Of a stretch of 64,000 nucleotides of DNA, positions 53,631 to 63,549 are shown piece after piece. Numbering within the stretch: the stretch's first letter is position 1; every line of letters begins with the position of its first letter. Below the pieces are notes generated by a model. That model saw nothing but the letters and a program-made list of their open reading frames with translations. It did not search any database and was not told the DNA's origin. The stretch lies in assembly GCF_027579695.1 (NCBI RefSeq), contig NC_083587.1, forward strand, positions 58,205,738 to 58,269,737, read 5' to 3'. This DNA comes from Neoarius graeffei (lineage: Eukaryota > Chordata > Actinopteri > Siluriformes > Ariidae). The position numbers and the translations under genes were made by a program.

Positions 53631-53996
53631 GTGACAGGCCAGACTAAGAGCAGTTCACCAAAACCCCTTATGGATAACAATCTATCAAGGACCGTGACGT
53701 CGCCCAGTATGGCGCAGCCGGGGCCCCACCCTGGAGCCAGGCCCAGGGTTGGGGCTCGTATGCGAGAGCTTGGTGGCTGGGCCTTTGCCCATGGGGCCCA
53801 GCCAGGCTCAGCCCGAAGCGGTGATGTGGGCCCGACCTCCTGTGGGCTCACCACCCACAGAGGTAGCCGTAGGGGGCTGGTGCAGTGTGGGTTGGGCGGC
53901 AGTCGAAGGCAGGGTCCTCGAGGACCTGATCCCCGGACACAGCGGCTAGCTGTTGGGACATGGAAAGTCACTTCGCTGTGGGGGGAAAGAGCCTGA
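53631..53996 (+). pseudogene. N-terminal segment of the LINE ORF, out of frame
   Basis: A 121-codon frame ending [19 protein letters not shown] and stop. GTWKVTSL is the family's usual start of the endonuclease region. It overlaps the 961-codon frame, which carries the continuation [10 protein letters not shown], so a single indel in the G run at about 53979-53985 separates the two. Confidence 0.6.
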
Positions 53997-56838
53997 GCTT
54001 GTGTGGGAGGTTGAGAGGTACCGGCTAGAGATAGTCGGGCTCACCTCCACGTGCAGCTTGGGCTCCGGAACCCAGCTCCTCGAGAGGGGCTGGACTCTCC
54101 ACTTCTCTGGAGTCACCCATGGTGAACGGCGGCGGGCTGGTGTGGGCTTGCTTATAGCTCCCCAGCTCAGCCGCCATGTGTTGGAGTTTACCCCAGTGAA
54201 CGAGCGGGTCGGCTCTCTGCGCCTTAGGATTGGGGAGAGGGCTCTTGCTGTTGTTTGTGCCTATGGGCCGAATAGCAGTATAGAGTATCCGGTCTTCTTG
54301 GAGTACCTAGGAGAGGTACTGAGAGGTTCTCAGACTGGGGACTCCATCGTTCTACTGGGGGACTTCAATGCTCATGACGACAGTGACACCTGGAGGGGCG
54401 TGATTGGGAGGAATGGCCTCCCCGATCTGAACCTGAGTGGTGTTTTGTTATTGGACTTCTGTGCTAGTCACGGTTTGTCCATAACAAACACCATGTTCGA
54501 GCATAGGGGTGTCCATAAGTGCACGTGGCACCAGGACACCTTAGGTCGGAGGTCGATGATCGACTTTGTTGTCGTTTCATCGGATCTCCGGCCCTATGTC
54601 TTGGACACTCGGGTGAAGAGAGGGGCTGAGCTGTCAACTGATCACCACCTGGTGGTGAGTTGGATCTGCTGGTGGAGGAGGAAGCCGGACAGACCTGGCA
54701 GGCCCAAACATATGGTGAGGGTCTGTTGGGAACGTCTGGCCGAGCACTCTGTCAGGGAGTTCTTTAACTCCCACCTCCGGGAGAGCTTCTCCCAGCTTCT
54801 GAGGGAGGCGGGGGACATTGAGTCTGAGTGGACCATGCTCTCTGCCTCCATTGTTGACGCGGCTGTTCGGAGCTGTGGCCGCATGGTCTCCAGTGCCTGT
54901 TGTGGCGGCAATCCCCGAACCCGGTGGTGGACACCGGAAGTAAGGGATGCCGTCAAGCTGAAGAAGGAGTCCTACTGGGCCATGTTGGCCTCTGGGACTC
55001 CTGAGGCAGCTGATGGGTATCGGCAGGCCAGGCGTGCTGCAGCTTGGGCAGTTGCAGAGGCAAAAACTCGGAACTGGGAGGAGTTCGGTGAGGCCATGGA
55101 GGAGGACTATCGGTCAGCCTCGAAGAAATTCTGGCAAACCGTCCGGCGCCTCAGGAGGGGGAAGCAGTACTCTGCCAACACTGTTTACAGTGCGGGTGGG
55201 GAGCTGTTGACCTCGACTGGGGACATTGTCAGGCGGTGGAAGGAATACTTCGAGGATCTCCTCAATCCCACAGTCACGTCTTCCATTGAGGAAGCGGAGG
55301 CTGATGACTCAGAGCTGGTCTCATCCATTACCCAAGCCGAAGTCACTGAGGTGGTTAGCAAGCTCCTCGGTGGCAAGGCACCGGGGGTGGATGAGATCTG
55401 CCCCGGGTATCTCAAGTCTCTGGATGTTGTGGGGCTGTCTTGGCTGATATGCCTCTGCAACATCGCGTGGTGGTCAGGGACAGTGCCTCTGGAGTGGCAG
55501 ACTGGGATGGTGGTCCCTCTTTTGAAGAAAGGGGACTGGAGATTGTGCTCCAATTATAGGGGAATCACACTTCTCAGCCTCCCAGGGAAGATTTACTCCA
55601 GGGTACTGGAGAGGAGAATTCGGCCAATAGTTGAACCTCGGATCCAGGAGGAACAATGTGGTTTTCGTCCTGGTCGCGGAACACTGGACCAGCTATATAC
55701 CCTTCATAGGGTGCTCGAGGGTTCATGGGAGTTTGCCCAACCAGTCCACATGTGCTTTGTGGATTTGGGGAAGGCATTCGACCGTGTCCCTCGTGGTATT
55801 CTGTGGAGGGTGCTTCGGGAGTATGGGGTTCTGGGCTTTTTGCTAAGGGCTGTCTGGTCCCTGTACAAACGGAGCAGGAGTCTGGTTCGCATTGCCGGCA
55901 GTAAGTCAGACCTGTTCCCAGTGCATGTTGGACTCCAGCAGGGCTGCCCTTTGTCACCGGTTCTGTTTATAATTTTTATGGACAGAATTTCTAGGCGCAG
56001 CCAGGGGCCGGAAGGAATCCTGTTTGGGAACCACAGGATTTCATCTCTGCTTTTCGCAGATGATGTTGTCCTGTTGGCTTCTTCAAACCAGGACCTTCAG
56101 CATGCACTGGGGCGGTTTGCAGTTGAGTGTGAAGCGGCTGGGATGAGAATCAGCATCTCCAAGTCAGAGGCCATGGTTCTCGACTGGAAAAGGGTGCCTT
56201 GCCCTCTCCAGGTTGGTGAAGTCCTGCCTCAAGTGGAGGAGTTTAAGTATCTCGGGATCTTGTTCACGAGTGAGGGAAGGATAGAGCGTGAGATCGACAG
56301 GCGGATCGGTGTGGCCTCCGCAGTGATGCGGTCACTTTACCAGTCTGTCGTGGTGAAGAAGGAGCTGAGCCAAAAGGCGAAGCTCTCGATTTACCGGTCG
56401 ATCTATGTTCCAACTCTCACCTATGGTCATGAGCTTTGGGTAATGATGGAAAGAACAAGATCGTGGATACAAGCGGCCGAAATGAGTTTCCTTCACAGGG
56501 TGGCTGGGCGCTCCCTTAGAGATAGGGTGAGAAGCACAGTCACTTGGCAGGAGCTCGGAGTAGAGCCACTGCTCCTCCACATCGAGAGGAATCAGCTGAG
56601 GTGGCTCAGGCATCTCTTTCGGATGCCTCCTGGACGCCTCCCTGGGGAGGTGTTCCAGACATGTCCCCCTGCGACGAGGCCCCGGGGAAGACCCAGGACA
56701 TTCTGGAGGGACTATGTCTCTCGGCTGGCCTGGGAACGCCTTGGTGTTCTTCCCGAGGAGCTGGCCGAGGTGTCTGGGGAAAGGGAAGTTTGGGCTTCTA
56801 TGCTCAGACTGCTGCTTCCGCGACCTGGCCCCGGATAA
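53953..56838 (+). CDS. LINE ORF2: AP endonuclease plus reverse transcriptase
   Basis: A 961-codon open frame for the replication enzyme of a non-LTR retrotransposon. The APE-like endonuclease occupies the first ~240 residues: [25 protein letters not shown] near residue 134, [13 protein letters not shown], and STDHHLVV near 228. The RT spans roughly 440-760: [69 protein letters not shown] and the catalytic [11 protein letters not shown] near 700. The C terminus has RIQAAE-like, LRDRVRS and [14 protein letters not shown] blocks. The natural start lies upstream in another frame: a G run at about 53980 shifts it ([12 protein letters not shown] upstream, [13 protein letters not shown] after). The family may be I/Nimb- or RTE-related; I cannot decide. 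Confidence 0.88.
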   Translation: MGHGKSLRCGGKEPELVWEVERYRLEIVGLTSTCSLGSGTQLLERGWTLHFSGVTHGERRRAGVGLLIAPQLSRHVLEFTPVNERVGSLRLRIGERALAVVCAYGPNSSIEYPVFLEYLGEVLRGSQTGDSIVLLGDFNAHDDSDTWRGVIGRNGLPDLNLSGVLLLDFCASHGLSITNTMFEHRGVHKCTWHQDTLGRRSMIDFVVVSSDLRPYVLDTRVKRGAELSTDHHLVVSWICWWRRKPDRPGRPKHMVRVCWERLAEHSVREFFNSHLRESFSQLLREAGDIESEWTMLSASIVDAAVRSCGRMVSSACCGGNPRTRWWTPEVRDAVKLKKESYWAMLASGTPEAADGYRQARRAAAWAVAEAKTRNWEEFGEAMEEDYRSASKKFWQTVRRLRRGKQYSANTVYSAGGELLTSTGDIVRRWKEYFEDLLNPTVTSSIEEAEADDSELVSSITQAEVTEVVSKLLGGKAPGVDEICPGYLKSLDVVGLSWLICLCNIAWWSGTVPLEWQTGMVVPLLKKGDWRLCSNYRGITLLSLPGKIYSRVLERRIRPIVEPRIQEEQCGFRPGRGTLDQLYTLHRVLEGSWEFAQPVHMCFVDLGKAFDRVPRGILWRVLREYGVLGFLLRAVWSLYKRSRSLVRIAGSKSDLFPVHVGLQQGCPLSPVLFIIFMDRISRRSQGPEGILFGNHRISSLLFADDVVLLASSNQDLQHALGRFAVECEAAGMRISISKSEAMVLDWKRVPCPLQVGEVLPQVEEFKYLGILFTSEGRIEREIDRRIGVASAVMRSLYQSVVVKKELSQKAKLSIYRSIYVPTLTYGHELWVMMERTRSWIQAAEMSFLHRVAGRSLRDRVRSTVTWQELGVEPLLLHIERNQLRWLRHLFRMPPGRLPGEVFQTCPPATRPRGRPRTFWRDYVSRLAWERLGVLPEELAEVSGEREVWASMLRLLLPRPGPG

Positions 56839-57099
56839 GCAGAAGAAGATGAGATGAGATTATTATCGCATTTTTCACAAATTGCTCCTGTCATTTCATT
56901 GGTTTGTTTACATTCTAAGCGGAAATTATTTTGTCGGATGTTTTGTGTAAAGTTTTTATTTATCGAATTTGAAAAAAAATGCTCTGTTTTTCAAAATCCA
57001 GTGAATGTGGATAGAATAAAACAGTTATTCCACTCAATTGAGTCATACATGAGTTGATAGCCGACTCGATTTCATGGAATAACTGTTAAATATGACTAG

Positions 57100-57410
57100 A
57101 CGGTTTAAGAGGACTGTCTTTAGACCTGGACATTTCATGTGTCACCATGACTGAAACTCTTTATTTTAAATGGCCCAGTGCTAGAGCTCAGTGGAATGCA
57201 ATTTCCCTAGGTAATAAGCATAAACATGTCTGAAAGCAATTTCTTTACTCTAGTCCATTTATTTTGAATGGTGAACCGAATTGTATACACTCACCGGCCA
57301 TTTTAATTGGAACATGTGTATGCATATGTGCACGTGCAGTGCGCGACTGTTACACTCATTTTTACAACTTGATGACATAGTGGCTACAGCGTGAGGCAGT
57401 AGCCACAAAA
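57100..57410. mobile_element. GTGGCTACTGC repeat, copy C (right part only)
   Basis: It matches copies A and B from CACCATGACTGAAACTC through GGTAATAAGCATAAACATGT and GAATTGTATACACTCACCGG to GTGAGGCAGTAGCCACAAAA. The left part is missing. Confidence 0.65.
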
Positions 57411-57416
57411 AGCAAG

Positions 57417-57597
57417 AGGGCAAAGGATTTTGCAAGGGATTATCAGCAGGTTGCCAGGTCGTTCCGTTGCGTGTAGCTGTCGATGTTGATTTTAGAAGTA
57501 ACTAAGTATGGTAAATACAGAGGGAAATTAATACTTAAGTCTGAGTGAAAAATACTGTGGTGACCGTGCATGGAAGAAGAGTCTGGAGACAGAAATC
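57417..57597. repeat. Third copy, inverted, of the 35.7-37.1 kb repeat unit
   Basis: AGGGCAAAGGATTTTGCAAG, GATGTTGATTTTAGAAGTAA and GTGGAAGAAGAGTCTGGAG-like words are the inverse complement of the unit in the rab5a intron (CCTTGCAAAATCCTTTGCC, CCAGACTCTTCTTCCAC). This shows the unit is a dispersed repeat and not just a local duplication. Confidence 0.7.
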
Positions 57598-57599
57598 TA

Positions 57600-57890
57600 C
57601 AACTGCCATATTCCTAATATCAAGCCACTCCTGAACCAGAGACAATGTCAAAAGTGTCTTACCTGGGTTAAGGAGAGAAAGAACTGGACTGTTGCTTAGT
57701 GGTCCAAAGTCCTCTTTTCAGATGAAAGTAAATTTTGCATTTCATTTGGAAATCAAGGTCCTAGAGTCTGGAGGAAGAGTGAAGAGGCACAGAATCCAAG
57801 GGGTTTGAAGTCCAGTGTGAAGTTTCCGCAGTCTGTGATGACACGTCATCTGCTGGTGTTGGTCCACTGTGTTTTATCAAGTCCACTGAG
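57600..57890 (+). pseudogene. Tc1-like transposase fragment
   Basis: The frame encodes NIKPLLNQRQCQKCLTWVKE, an in-frame TAG after KNWTVA, then SKVLFSDESKFCISFGNQGP, RVWRKSEEAQNP and KSSVKFPQSVM. The SDES carries the first catalytic Asp. Helix-turn-helix and C-terminal parts are absent. A 66-bp inverted copy of its start follows at 57893-57959. Confidence 0.85.
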
Positions 57891-57967
57891 CTAAACAGTC
57901 CAGTTCTTTCTCTCCTTAACTCAGGTAAGACGCTTCTGATGTTATTTCTGGTTCAGGAGACTATAGA

Positions 57968-57970
57968 GGT

Positions 57971-58032
<62 letters not shown>
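57968..58032. repeat. (CA)n microsatellite
   Basis: About 30 CA dinucleotides after TATATA. Confidence 0.95.
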
Positions 58033-58034
<2 letters not shown>

Positions 58035-58084
58035 TTTTTAGGGGCTATACATTATCTAGGTATAAATTAAGATAATGCGTATTG

Positions 58085-58290
58085 CATTGGGGCGGCACGG
58101 TGGTGTAGTGGTTATCACTGTTGCCTTACAGCAAGAAGTTTCCAGGTTTTAACCTCACAGCCGATGAGGGGCCTTTCTGTGTAGAGTTTGCATGTTCTCC
58201 CTGAGTCTGTGTGGGTTTCCTCTGGGTGATCTGGTTTCCCCTACAGTCCAAAGCCATGCAGTTAGGCTAATTAGCTACTCTAAATTGTCC
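58085..58290 (+). mobile_element. Mermaid-like SINE, 5' half
   Basis: Plus strand head GGGGCGGCACGGTGGTGTAG, then CCTTTCTGTGTAGAGTTTGC and TACTCTAAATTGTCCATGA, where it diverges. No GATGAG tail is seen. A (GAA)n-like stretch appears at 58384. Confidence 0.8.
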
Positions 58291-58910
58291 ATGACCAAAA
58301 AGCAGTGCAGCAGAGGATTGGCTGTACTTATTTAGCCAAGAAACTCTAGGAAAGGGACCCAAACCAGAACACACTGGATGGGGGAAGAAGAAGAAGAGAT
58401 ATTGCATTGATATAATTAACAGTTATTCCACGAAATCGAGTCATACATGAGCTGATAACTGATGAGGTGCATAGCGCTGAGTTGTCTATAAGCCATGTAC
58501 GATGAAATTGAGTGGAATAACTGTTTTATTCTATCCACATTCACTGGATTTTGAGAAACAGAGCATTTTTATTTTATTTTTTGCAAATTTGATCAATAAA
58601 AACTTTATACAAAACGTCCGACAAAATCATTTCCACTTAAAATGTAAACAAACTGGCAAAATGACAGGAGCAATTTGTGAAAAATGCGATAATAATAATA
58701 ATTCTTGAAAAAAAAAATTTTTTTTTCGCAGTCTGGTTTCCATCAAATCGTGCGCTCTGATTGGCTCGTGAGCGGTCCGGAATCCTACGATACGGACCCC
58801 GGTTATGGACCTTTGGCAACTCGTTCGTTCACAACAACAACAAACAGTCGCAATTTTTTGTCAACATTTATTTTCACATTTCTCAGTATAATAGCATTAA
58901 TTTTACAGCA

Positions 58911-59285
58911 TGGATAGCGATAATGACAGTGTTCACAGCAAAAACGAGTTTTACTACCCTGATAAAGACAAAATAAAATAAAACATTTCAGGAGAAAGCC
59001 AAAAACCTGTAACTGTTGCTAATGCCGAGCAAATCCAGCAGTTTATTGAGGAGCAAATGGCAGAAAATACAACAAAAAAGATGACCTATGACCTCAATGT
59101 CTTTGGGAAGTTCTGTCGAAACCTAAATGAAGGTTGAAAGGTGGAAGATATACCTGGCGAAGAACTAAACATGTTGCTGTGCAACTTTATCATGTCCGCA
59201 ACAAAGAAAAATGGCGATGTGTATGAGCCGTCCTCGCTCATATCTTTCCAGAAAAGTATCTAGCACTATCTAAATCAGGTTTGTT
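58911..59285 (+). pseudogene. Crypton-like recombinase N-terminal remnant
   Basis: From the ATG at 58911 the frame gives MDSDNDSVHSKNEFYYPD and stops. In a shifted frame it continues AEQIQQFIEEQMAENTTKKM, TYDLNVFGKFCRNLNEG, EELNMLLCNFIMSATKK and YEPSSLISFQKSI. The block L-x2-FI followed by KKxG-x-YEPSSL and an F-x-SI/RYL motif is the helical N-terminal domain of Crypton tyrosine recombinases and of the host KIAA1958/QRICH1/ZMYM relatives. At least two in-frame stops are present. The catalytic R..HxxR..Y part is missing. Confidence 0.6.
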
Positions 59286-59357
59286 CTAAATATGGTTTCC
59301 CTTTTGGGCGCTTTCATTTTCTGTGAGAATTTGGTAAAGAAAAAAATAAATATATTA

Positions 59358-59503
59358 TTTACCAGCTTAAGGTCGGTCCGTATCGTGAAACACCGTGATC
59401 TCGGCCTTGAAAATACTGATCTTGGCCCAGAGGCCTCGGTCAGTATTTTCAAGACCTTGGTCATGGTATTTCACGATACAGACCTCCCAGCTGGTAAATT
59501 TTA
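59358..59503. repeat. ~145-bp palindrome
   Basis: TACCAGCTTAAGGTCGGTCC and GTATCGTGAAACACCGTGAT pair with ATGGTATTTCACGATAC and GACCTCCCAGCTGGTAA. The inner arms CCTTGAAAATACTGA and TCAGTATTTTCAAG also pair. This could be the terminal or internal hairpin of the Crypton-bearing element. Confidence 0.8.
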
Positions 59504-59519
59504 AATATGTTCTTCAAAT

Positions 59520-59785
59520 CCTTCCCACACCATGTCGTGCCACCGATCTCTGTTTCCATAGCCCTTGGCCTCTCGCCTATTACATAGCTAGGGTTACAGT
59601 GAGGGGCTAGTCCTCTGGTAACCACGAGAGTTTGACACCCACTCACATCTGTATTGCAGCATACCTTGCCAGACAGCAGTAGGTACCATTTTTATGATGG
59701 TCTTTGGTATGACCCGACCATGAGTAGAACTTGCGATCTCCCGATCGAGAGGTGGACACGCTAATCACTAGGCCACTAGCCGGTA
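59520..59785 (-). mobile_element. tRNA-derived SINE, third family
   Basis: On the minus strand TAGTGGCCTAGTGATTAGCG (A box) is followed by CGATCGGGAGATCGCAAGTT and CTACTCATGG (B-box region), then a body AAGACCATCATAAAAATGGT and GTGGTTACCAGAGGACTAG. It is unrelated in body to the Mermaid-like copies. Confidence 0.65.
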
Positions 59786-59904
59786 TATACATTCATATTC
59801 CGTGACTAGAGAAAAACAAAATGACGGATTGTGTTGTTAAACCAACCAAAGACGTAATAAAAACTACTCAAAAACAAAACTAAAAAAAAAGCAACAACAT
59901 CTCA

Positions 59905-60283
59905 TCTCTCATCTCATCTCATCTCATCTCATTATCTCTAGCCGCTTTATCCTGTTCTACAGGGTCGCAGGCGAGCTGGAGCCTATCCCAGCTGACTACG
60001 GGCGAAAGGCGGGGTACACCCTGGACAAGTCACCAGGTCATCACAGGGCTGACACATAGACACAGACAACCATTCACACCTACGGTCAATTTAGAGTCAC
60101 CAGTTAACCTAACCTGCATGTCTTTGGACTGTGGGGGAAACCGGAGCACCCGGAGGAAACCCACGCGGACACGGGGAGAACATGCAAACTCCGCACAGAA
60201 AGGCCCTCGCCGGCCACGGGGCTCGAACCCGGACCTTCTTGCTGTGAGGCAACAGCGCTAACCACTACACCACCGCGCCGCCC
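59905..60283 (-). mobile_element. Mermaid-like SINE, left arm of an inverted pair
   Basis: Full-length minus-strand copy from the CATCTCATCTC tail to GGGCGGCGCGGTGGTGTAGT. Its tail abuts AAAAAGCAACAACA. Confidence 0.93.
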
Positions 60284-60317
60284 TAGCAACAACATATGGA
60301 ATAAAATTATGATATAC

Positions 60318-60692
60318 AGGGCGGCACGGTGGTGTAGTGGTTAGCGCTGTCACCTCACAGCAAGAAGGTCCAGGTTTGAGCCCCATGGCCGGCGAGGGCC
60401 TTTCTGTGCGGAGTTTGCATGTTCTCCCCGTGTCCGCGTGGGTTTCCTCCGGGTGTTCCGGTTTCCCCTACAGTCCAAAGACATGCAGGTTAGGTTAACT
60501 GGTGACTCTAAATTGACCGTAGGTGTGAGTGTGAATGGTTGTCTGTGTCTATGTGTCAGCCCTGTGATGACCTGGCGACTTGTCCAGGGTGTACCCCGCC
60601 TTTCGCCCGTAGTCAGCTGGGATAGGCTCCAGCTTGCCTGCGACCCTGTAGAACAGGGTAAAGCGGCTAGAGATAATGAGATGAGATGAGAT
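60318..60692 (+). mobile_element. Mermaid-like SINE, right arm of an inverted pair
   Basis: Full-length plus-strand copy from GGGCGGCACGGTGGTGTAGT to GAGATGAGATGAG. Its tail abuts TTTTGTTGCTTTTTTG, the inverse of the sequence next to the first SINE's tail. Confidence 0.93.
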
Positions 60693-61049
60693 TTTGTTGC
60701 TTTTTTGTTTTGTTTTTTTAGTTTTGTTTTTGAGTAGTTTTTATTACGTCCTCGGTCGGTTTAGCAACACGATCCACTATTTTGTTTTTCTCTACTCATG
60801 GAATATGAGCTGATAGCCTAGTAGTAGAGAAGCCAATCAGAGTGCACAATTGCTCATATCCAGTGAATGCGGATAGAATAATACATTTTATATATTTTAT
60901 ATTGGCCTAAAATATGCATATTAATATGCACATCTTCATTCTGTGATTTAAAATAGTAAAGTAGGAAGAAAACGTTTAGAGACAATGCTGACTGTGTCAG
61001 ACTAGATTGCTTTCATACCTGAAGGGCCTGAGCTAAGTTGCTTTTGCAA

Positions 61050-61250
61050 TATTTCCCCTCAGCCAATCACATTTCACGTTTATGAACGTCCTAATTAATA
61101 TACATGACGTCTTATTAATATTCATGACTTGGACGTGACGTCAGATGGAATGCGGCCGTTGTTTTTTTTAACCTCCCTCCAAATGCCCTGCCAAAATCCG
61201 TTGCTAAGCGACAGCAGGTAAACAGTCAAGGTGAAAAACAGGGAATAAAG
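61050..61250 (+). promoter_or_regulatory. Candidate promoter with a perfect CRE palindrome
   Basis: TGACGTCA at 61136-61143, CCAATCA at 61063, and GTTGCTAAGCGACAG at 61200, which resembles an RFX X-box-like inverted motif. A donor-like CAG|GTAAAC follows at 61217. The stretch lacks repeats. This could be the promoter of the next gene on the plus strand. Confidence 0.35.
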
Positions 61251-61483
61251 TTAATTAGAGTTGTCGAGATCTTCACGTTTATGATGACTGTTTTTGAAAG
61301 GACACCCAGTGCCTGGAGACGCAGGGACACTTTCCCTAATATCAGAGCTGTAATGTAGTGAATTAATGAGGTTGATTTCAGAGAAATGACGTGCTGGACA
61401 ATTAATATTAACAGTAATCATTTTCACTACTAATTAAATTTTAATGTGACTAATAAACTGTGTTTCTTCCTTGGAAAAGGCAG

Positions 61484-61542
61484 GGAAAGTTCTAGCACAA
61501 GGACACAGGGCGCAGGCATGTCTCCAGGAAATAACACCAAGG
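61484..61542 (+). CDS. Candidate small exon with start codon
   Basis: It is preceded by TTTCTTCCTTGGAAAAGGCAG, usable as an acceptor, and ends at AAGG|GTGAGT, a consensus donor. The only in-frame ATG (61518) gives MSPGNNTKG. I do not recognise the product. EFHB lies head to head with RAB5A in human and is one guess, not supported by sequence here. Confidence 0.25.
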
Positions 61543-62542
61543 GTGAGTTACAGCTTCCAAATAGTTTATTTGCTTTGTGTTTTTATGACTTACGTATCAT
61601 CCTCATGGCATTAGATCAGCGAATAAACCACAAGTGATACAGATATGAGAAACTGAAGAAGAAAAACAAATACAGTGATGCTTGAAAGTTTGTGAACCCT
61701 TTAGAATTTTCTATATTTCTGCATATATGACCTAAAACATCATCAGATTTTCACACAAGTCCTAAAAGTAGATAAAGAGAACCCAGTTAAACAAATGAGA
61801 CAAAAATGTTACACTTGGTCATTTATTTGTTGAGGAAAATGATCCAATATTACATATCTGTGAGTGGCAAAAGTATGTGAACCTCTAGGGTTAGCAGTTA
61901 ATTTGAAGGTGAAATTAGAGTCTGCTGTTTTCAATCAATGGGATGACAATCAGGTGTGAGTGGGCACCCTGTTTTATTTAAAGAACAGGGATCTATCAAA
62001 GTCTGATCTTCACAACACATGTTTGTGGAAGTGTATCATGGCATGAACAAAGGAGATTTCTGAGGACCTCAGAAAACGCGTTGTTGATGCTCATCAGGCT
62101 GGAAAAGGTTACAAAACCATCTCTAAAGAGTTTGGACTCCACCAATCCACAGTCAGACAGATTGTGTACAAATGGAGGAAATTCAAGACCATTGTTACCC
62201 TCCCCAGGAGTGGTCGACCAACAAAGATCACTCCAAGAGCAAGGCGTGTAATAGTTGGTGAGGTCACAAAGGACCCCAGGGTAACTTCTAAGCAACTGAA
62301 GGCCTCTCTCACATTGGCTAATGTTAATGTTCATGAGTCCACTATCAGGAGAACACTGAACAACAATGGTGTGCATGGCAGGGTTGCAAGGAGAAAGCCA
62401 CTGCTCTCCAGAAAGAACATTGCTGCTTGTCTGCAGTTTGCTAAAGATCATGTGGACAAGCCAGAAGGCTATAGACCCCTTCGCATGTTTCTAAACAAAC
62501 CGACCGTTGCTAGGATGCGTGCACAGCCTGGACTCAGAAACA

Positions 62543-62692
62543 ATGGCGCTGCCCATAGACCGGCATTATGAGCTGTCAGATTATGCAAAACAATTGTCGT
62601 TACAAGATCGAGAATGCTACATAAATAAGTTAACTCTAACAAGTGGGCATCGCCTACCGGATCCGTATTTAATTAAAGAGTGGACGGACGAT
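62543..62692 (+). pseudogene. First exon of the ISL2EU-type SWIM/YqaJ-like protein, element 2
   Basis: 150 bp from the ATG to a donor GAT|GTTAGT. It encodes MALPIDRHYELSDYAKQLSL, CYINKLTLTSGHRLPDPYLI and KEWTDD. The pattern (R/C)Y-x2-KL-x-L followed by a P-rich strand parallels RYLQKLRL in element 1. The exon is open but the rest of the gene is deleted. Confidence 0.6.
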
Positions 62693-63359
62693 GTTAGTAA
62701 GTTTTCCTCTGATACCTGAAGGCAGTCATACTATTTACAAAAAATGTCAAACTCAAAAAAAAAAAAAACTATTTACAAAAGTAGCCTGCCATCAACATTC
62801 TGGTTACAGCGAGACTACAACTTGATTAACAATGGGACATTCATATTCATTTTGTTTTAATCAAATTATGCCAGTGATGTGATGGCAATGTGGCTTTAGC
62901 TACAACAGCAAATACCAACACTAAACAGCAATTTGCAGGAGGTGATGGCATGAAAGGAATGATAGTGTAAAGAGTGCAGCTAAGAGAAATCAGAGCTGCG
63001 TAAAAAGCGAGAGGCAGAGACCAGAAATGAAACTGAACGGGGCAGGAGCTAGGTTAGAGCAGTCAAGTTGGCATTTAGAGTGAGGGCACACAATTTTACC
63101 TTTCCATTCTTGCTTTAAAATTGTGATTTTCGGCGTACACAAATAATGAAGGCACAAAATCTGGACTGCTTGAGTCAAGCGAGACCTCTCCTACAAACAA
63201 AATTGCATGCAAAGCTAAGTTAACATGCTAACAATATGCATTACATTGTGTAACTATATGACCCAGCTAATCAGACAAACGTTACCAAAGTATTTTGCTA
63301 CATCAATAAACGACCAGAAAGAATAAAAAAGAAAGATTTAATAAATAGCCTGATCTTAC

Positions 63360-63549
63360 CTGTGATGAAGTGGGTGCTGCAAACCCGCGCATTTTTGATA
63401 GTGCTTTCATCCCAGTCTACACGTTTGATGGCTTGTAGTCATAGACGTCAGCAATTTTTTTGGAATGGGTGAGATCCTGCTGGAATTCTGTACATTTTAA
63501 CCCCATCACTGCTACGATTCTGACACCCGACAACACAGCAACTAGGCAT
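63360..63549 (-). pseudogene. THAP-domain first exon, element 2
   Basis: From the ATG at 63549 the frame encodes MPSCCVVGCQNRSSDGVKMY and RIPAG, the first half of a THAP finger. After a frameshift it gives LQAIKRVDWDESTIKNAR and VCSTHFITG, the C-x2-HF half. In that frame a TGA replaces the expected Trp codon before LQAI. It ends at CAG|GTAAGA. It is therefore non-functional. Confidence 0.72.

Larger units (their letters stand above)
53519..56858 (+). mobile_element. Near-full-length APE-type LINE
   Basis: The insertion boundaries are set by the split host repeat. The 5' end reads GAACTGTCTCCTTATTGTGG, a leader I associate with long copies of this fish LINE. The 3' end GGATAAGCAGAAGAAGATGA then GATGAG is a short tandem tail. 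It is about 3.34 kb long and among the youngest-looking LINEs in the window. Confidence 0.85.
53364..57085. mobile_element. Element X, copy 2 (inverted), split by a LINE
   Basis: Left part AAAATGGTGGAGCG to CTTTTTTATTTTTCAAGAATTA. The right part resumes ATTATTATCGCATTTTTCAC and goes through TTGTCGGATGTTTTGTG, CCAGTGAATGTGGATAGAAT and AGTTATTCCACTC. Relative to copy 1 it is reverse complemented. The LINE (53519-56858) sits between AAGAATTA and ATTATTATCGC. Confidence 0.65.
58430..60890. mobile_element. Element X, copy 3, with Crypton-like core and SINEs
   Basis: Outer parts match copy 1: GTGGAATAACTG, CTATCCACATTCACTGGAT, AACGTCCGACAAAATCATTT at the left and CTCATGGAATATGAGCTGAT, CCAGTGAATGCGGATAGAAT at the right. 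Between them lie a Crypton-like coding piece, a palindrome, another SINE family and two opposed Mermaid-like SINEs. Confidence 0.6.

Noticed and set aside
54642-56613. Several 60-130 codon minus-strand frames opposite the LINE ORF2
   Set aside because: Shadows of the intact plus-strand frame, whose RT and endonuclease motifs are clear.
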